From Alkalimarinus alittae (GTDB taxonomy: Bacteria > Pseudomonadota > Gammaproteobacteria > Pseudomonadales > Oleiphilaceae): a stretch of 64,000 nt of DNA. Below the pieces are notes generated by a model. The model searched no databases and was not told the origin of the DNA. It saw nothing but the letters and a program-made list of their open reading frames with translations. A program made the position numbers and the translations under genes. The stretch spans positions 868,001 to 932,000 of the forward strand of contig NZ_CP100390.1 in NCBI RefSeq assembly GCF_026016465.1, in the 5' to 3' direction. Positions within the stretch are counted from its first letter, which is position 1; each line of letters opens with the position of its first letter. Below are positions 61,278 to 64,000 of this stretch, piece after piece.

Positions 61278-64000
61278 ATGATTAACCGCAGCGAGCTGCT
61301 AAAAGACTTACAAAAAGAACTGCCAAAAATTGAAAAAGATATCTTAGCTTATAGCGAATCCAGAGATGAGATTACCAGTCATCTCAAAGAGGAGTACGAG
61401 AAGGCCAAGAATGCTGGCAGAACAGCAGACCATTTTGTTGCCTGGCGTGAAGCACAAATAACACAAGCGGCGGTCGCCTGGGTACTTACCTGCGTATTCG
61501 TTCGTTTCTTGGAAGACAATGAATTGCTGACTGAGCCCGTTTTATCTGGCCCAGCTAATAATGACCATGGCGCTAAGCCACTTGATCATGCAAAAGAACG
61601 CATGGTTGCCTACTTCAATGAAAACCCAACCCATGAAGAGCGTGATTATCTGTTAAGTCTCTTCGATCAATTAGAAAAGTACCCAGTGATCGCTGAGCTG
61701 TTAGATCATCGTCACAACCCCTTATGGCAAATACCTGTCTCTGCTGATGGTGCTAAATTGTTGATCGACTTTTTTCAAAAGATCGATGCAGACTCTGGTA
61801 ATACAATTCATGACTTTACTGACCCAGAATGGGATACCCGATTCCTGGGCGACTTATACCAGGACTTATCAGAGTCAGTGCGTAAGCGCTATGCATTGCT
61901 GCAAACACCGGAATTTGTAGAGAGTTTTATTCTTGATTACACCCTCGAAAAAGCCAAGGACACATTTGGTCTACCCGGTTTGCGGCTCATCGATCCAACT
62001 TGTGGGTCGGGGCATTTTTTGCTAACCAGCTTTGAAAGAGTTTTTGATGACTGGTTAAAGCGAGAGCCAGGCACCAATAGTCGAGAGCTCGCACAAAGGG
62101 CATTAGACGTTGTACATGGTGTCGATATTAACCCCTATGCTATTGCGATATGCCGATTTCGATTGTTTATTGCAGCCATGAAAGCGGCAGGGTCAAGCAA
62201 GGTAATAGATGCGCCAAATTTTCATTTCAACTTGGCTTGTGGTGACTCTTTGCTGCATGGTCGTCGATGGCAGACATGGGGAACACAAACAGATTTGATT
62301 GATGAAGACCCGATCAAGCATGTCCTTGAGGTCGAGGACAAAGACAAGCTGCAGAAAATTTTAGGTCAGCAATACCATGTCGTTGTAGGTAATCCACCTT
62401 ATATAGTTGTTCGTGATAAAGCGCTTAATCAAGCCTACCGGGATAGATATTCAACATGCCATAGGCAGTACTCATTAGGCGTACCTTTTACTGAAAGGTT
62501 TTTTGACTTAGCTATTGATTCATCGTTTGATAATAGAGCTGGATATGTAGGTATGATCACTGCAAATGGCTTTATGAAGAGGGAGTTCGGAAAGAAACTA
62601 ATTGAATCATTTTTATCCAAAATATTAGTTACGCATATTATTGATACATCCGGAGCCTTTATACCAGGGCACGGGACTCCCACGGTAATTTTGTTCGGAA
62701 GAAATCAAACTGTTGATGATATTGTTAAGTTGAGGGTTGTAATGGGAGTCAAAGCAGAACCCATAACTCCAACCAGACCTGAAGACGGAAAAGTCTGGCA
62801 GTCAATAATAACCCATCTTCAATCAGATGGTGGGGGGGAGGAATATACAACTGTAGTTGATAAAGACCGCAGCGACTATAAAAAGCACCCATGGAGTTTA
62901 ACGGGCGGTGGTGCAAGTGAGTTAAAGCAAAAAATTGATCTCTGCGAGAATCTAAACCTTGGAGACATAGTCGCTGAAATCGGATTTGGAGTTGTTACCA
63001 GAGAAGATGATGCGTTTTGTATATCTGAATCCGTATGTCGTAGATATGGACTCAACCCAAAATTCATTAAGCCTATTGTAGAAGGGGAGGCTGTTAGGGA
63101 TTGGTCTGTTGTAGATCCTGAATATGGTATTTGGCCTTATGATGAAGAAACTCTCTCTGTGACTAATGATATCAATGTGAAAAAGTCATTGTGGCCGCTA
63201 AAATCCAGGCTTTCTTCTCGTGTTGCATATGGGAAGACCCAACTGGAACATGGCAAATCCTGGTATGAGTATTCAATGTTTTTTAGTCGCAGGTATAGGG
63301 CGTCATATTTGATTGTGTTTCCTGAGGTTGCCAGTCACAATCATTTCACGCTGGCAAAAGGAGGGGACAAAGTTTTTCGTCAAACAGCTCCCATTATTCG
63401 ACTCGAAGATAGCGAGTTAGTTAAATGCTTACGGTTGCTCGCATATTTGAATAGCTCAATTGCATGTTTTTATATGAAACAGGTAAGCCACCAAAAGCAG
63501 CTCACGGGAGGTGATGGTGTTCGTATAGAGTTCGTTTCAAAGGTCCCGTATCAATTTGCTGGAACTGCATTAAAAAAGTTACCTGTTGCAAATGCACTGT
63601 TTAGTGGGAAATTTGAGAAATTAGTAGTGAAGTATGCAGAAGAGATGGAGTCATGTGCAAGATATATTAGCGTGAACTTTGCCGCTAAATCATTGGAGCA
63701 AGCTCTGCTGAATGATGGTGATATTGAAGAGAATTTGAATCGATTTCTTACAAAGAAGAAGGCTCTATTATCGAAGATGATTTTACTTCAAGAAGAAATT
63801 GATTGGATAACTTACTCTGCTTTTGGTCTTTGTGAAACGTTACTTATTGGTGATCCAGAAAAATGGGAAAAAGTAGATGTTGAAGTTGGTCAGCGCCCGT
63901 TTGAGATTGTTGAGCAGCAAAATCAAGATGGTTTTGATGTGCCGATGGGCGTCCCATCTCACTGGCCTGAGGATATGCAGGAAAAGTGGAAACAGCGAAT
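61278..64000 (+). CDS. pglX: BREX type 2 adenine-specific DNA methyltransferase PglX, N-terminal part
   Basis: The frame is open from the ATG at 61278 to the end of the window, 908 codons, and is cut there. The N-terminus MINRSELLKDLQKELPKIEK is that of BREX PglX. SAM-binding motif I is DPTCGSGHFLL (from residue 239) and catalytic motif IV is NPPY (372-375), an N6-adenine class. In BREX the enzyme marks self DNA at one strand of a non-palindromic site and is needed for exclusion of phage. A target-recognition domain is expected near and beyond residue 600. It lies 134 bases after pglW. Confidence 0.93.
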   Translation, partial: MINRSELLKDLQKELPKIEKDILAYSESRDEITSHLKEEYEKAKNAGRTADHFVAWREAQITQAAVAWVLTCVFVRFLEDNELLTEPVLSGPANNDHGAKPLDHAKERMVAYFNENPTHEERDYLLSLFDQLEKYPVIAELLDHRHNPLWQIPVSADGAKLLIDFFQKIDADSGNTIHDFTDPEWDTRFLGDLYQDLSESVRKRYALLQTPEFVESFILDYTLEKAKDTFGLPGLRLIDPTCGSGHFLLTSFERVFDDWLKREPGTNSRELAQRALDVVHGVDINPYAIAICRFRLFIAAMKAAGSSKVIDAPNFHFNLACGDSLLHGRRWQTWGTQTDLIDEDPIKHVLEVEDKDKLQKILGQQYHVVVGNPPYIVVRDKALNQAYRDRYSTCHRQYSLGVPFTERFFDLAIDSSFDNRAGYVGMITANGFMKREFGKKLIESFLSKILVTHIIDTSGAFIPGHGTPTVILFGRNQTVDDIVKLRVVMGVKAEPITPTRPEDGKVWQSIITHLQSDGGGEEYTTVVDKDRSDYKKHPWSLTGGGASELKQKIDLCENLNLGDIVAEIGFGVVTREDDAFCISESVCRRYGLNPKFIKPIVEGEAVRDWSVVDPEYGIWPYDEETLSVTNDINVKKSLWPLKSRLSSRVAYGKTQLEHGKSWYEYSMFFSRRYRASYLIVFPEVASHNHFTLAKGGDKVFRQTAPIIRLEDSELVKCLRLLAYLNSSIACFYMKQVSHQKQLTGGDGVRIEFVSKVPYQFAGTALKKLPVANALFSGKFEKLVVKYAEEMESCARYISVNFAAKSLEQALLNDGDIEENLNRFLTKKKALLSKMILLQEEIDWITYSAFGLCETLLIGDPEKWEKVDVEVGQRPFEIVEQQNQDGFDVPMGVPSHWPEDMQEKWKQR

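Noticed and set aside
33236-64000. CRISPR array in the defence-rich island
   Set aside because: No run of regularly spaced repeats with unique spacers; the tandem 22-bp repeats occur only as adjacent pairs.

Overview
The window looks like a chromosomal segment of a marine-type gammaproteobacterium. The block rnr-rlmB-rpsF-rpsR-(DUF2232)-rplI-dnaB-alr is the arrangement familiar from Pseudomonas and Oceanospirillales-like bacteria, and an Fnr/Anr regulator next to a HemN relative, several c-di-GMP proteins and a hydrocarbon hydroxylase fit that group. The species cannot be named from the sequence alone.

Positions 1 to about 33,100 are ordinary core or shell genome. It opens with the end of a molybdenum hydroxylase subunit, its XdhC maturation factor and a MocA-like nucleotidyltransferase, with a decayed toxin-antitoxin pair between them. 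A three-gene signalling operon follows (PAS histidine kinase, stand-alone response regulator, REC-PAS-GGDEF-EAL protein), then a GhrA-like dehydrogenase, the RNase R/ribosomal protein/replicative helicase block and alanine racemase. Next come fnr and a HemN-like protein that has lost the radical-SAM motifs but carries a perfect FNR box upstream. After these lies an unusual four-gene operon: a coiled-coil protein, an inner-membrane OmpA-domain protein, a Rab/Ras-like small GTPase and a GGDEF-EAL protein. A triheme cytochrome, gamma-glutamyltransferase, a Tat-exported lytic transglycosylase and a periplasmic binding protein close the core part.

At 33,187-33,235 there is a 49-nt 3' fragment of tRNA-Met(CAU), the usual scar of an element integrated into a tRNA 3' end. 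Everything to its right reads as a genomic island that runs past the end of the window. The island has broken genes, repeats and defence functions. Two near-identical 0.56-kb direct repeats (35,159 and 50,202) bracket about 15 kb. Inside lie two about 1.3-kb IS200-like/RAYT transposase elements (36.2 and 42.5 kb), and between them an XylM/XylA-like membrane hydroxylase and reductase with a divergent AraC-type activator. Each transposase element abuts 5'-truncated genes on both sides. Further right are an AbiE toxin-antitoxin pair, two lipoproteins, a full SNF2-type helicase and unknown genes.

The right end begins a BREX type 2 (Pgl) phage-defence locus: a small Cro/CI-type regulator downstream of three TTTCCC/GGGGAAA palindromes, PglW (NERD nuclease-like domain, degenerate kinase, kinase) and the first 908 codons of the PglX adenine methyltransferase, cut by the window end. 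Two unrelated unknown genes (34,275 and 45,106) share a pair of 22-bp tandem repeats upstream, suggesting a common regulator in the island.
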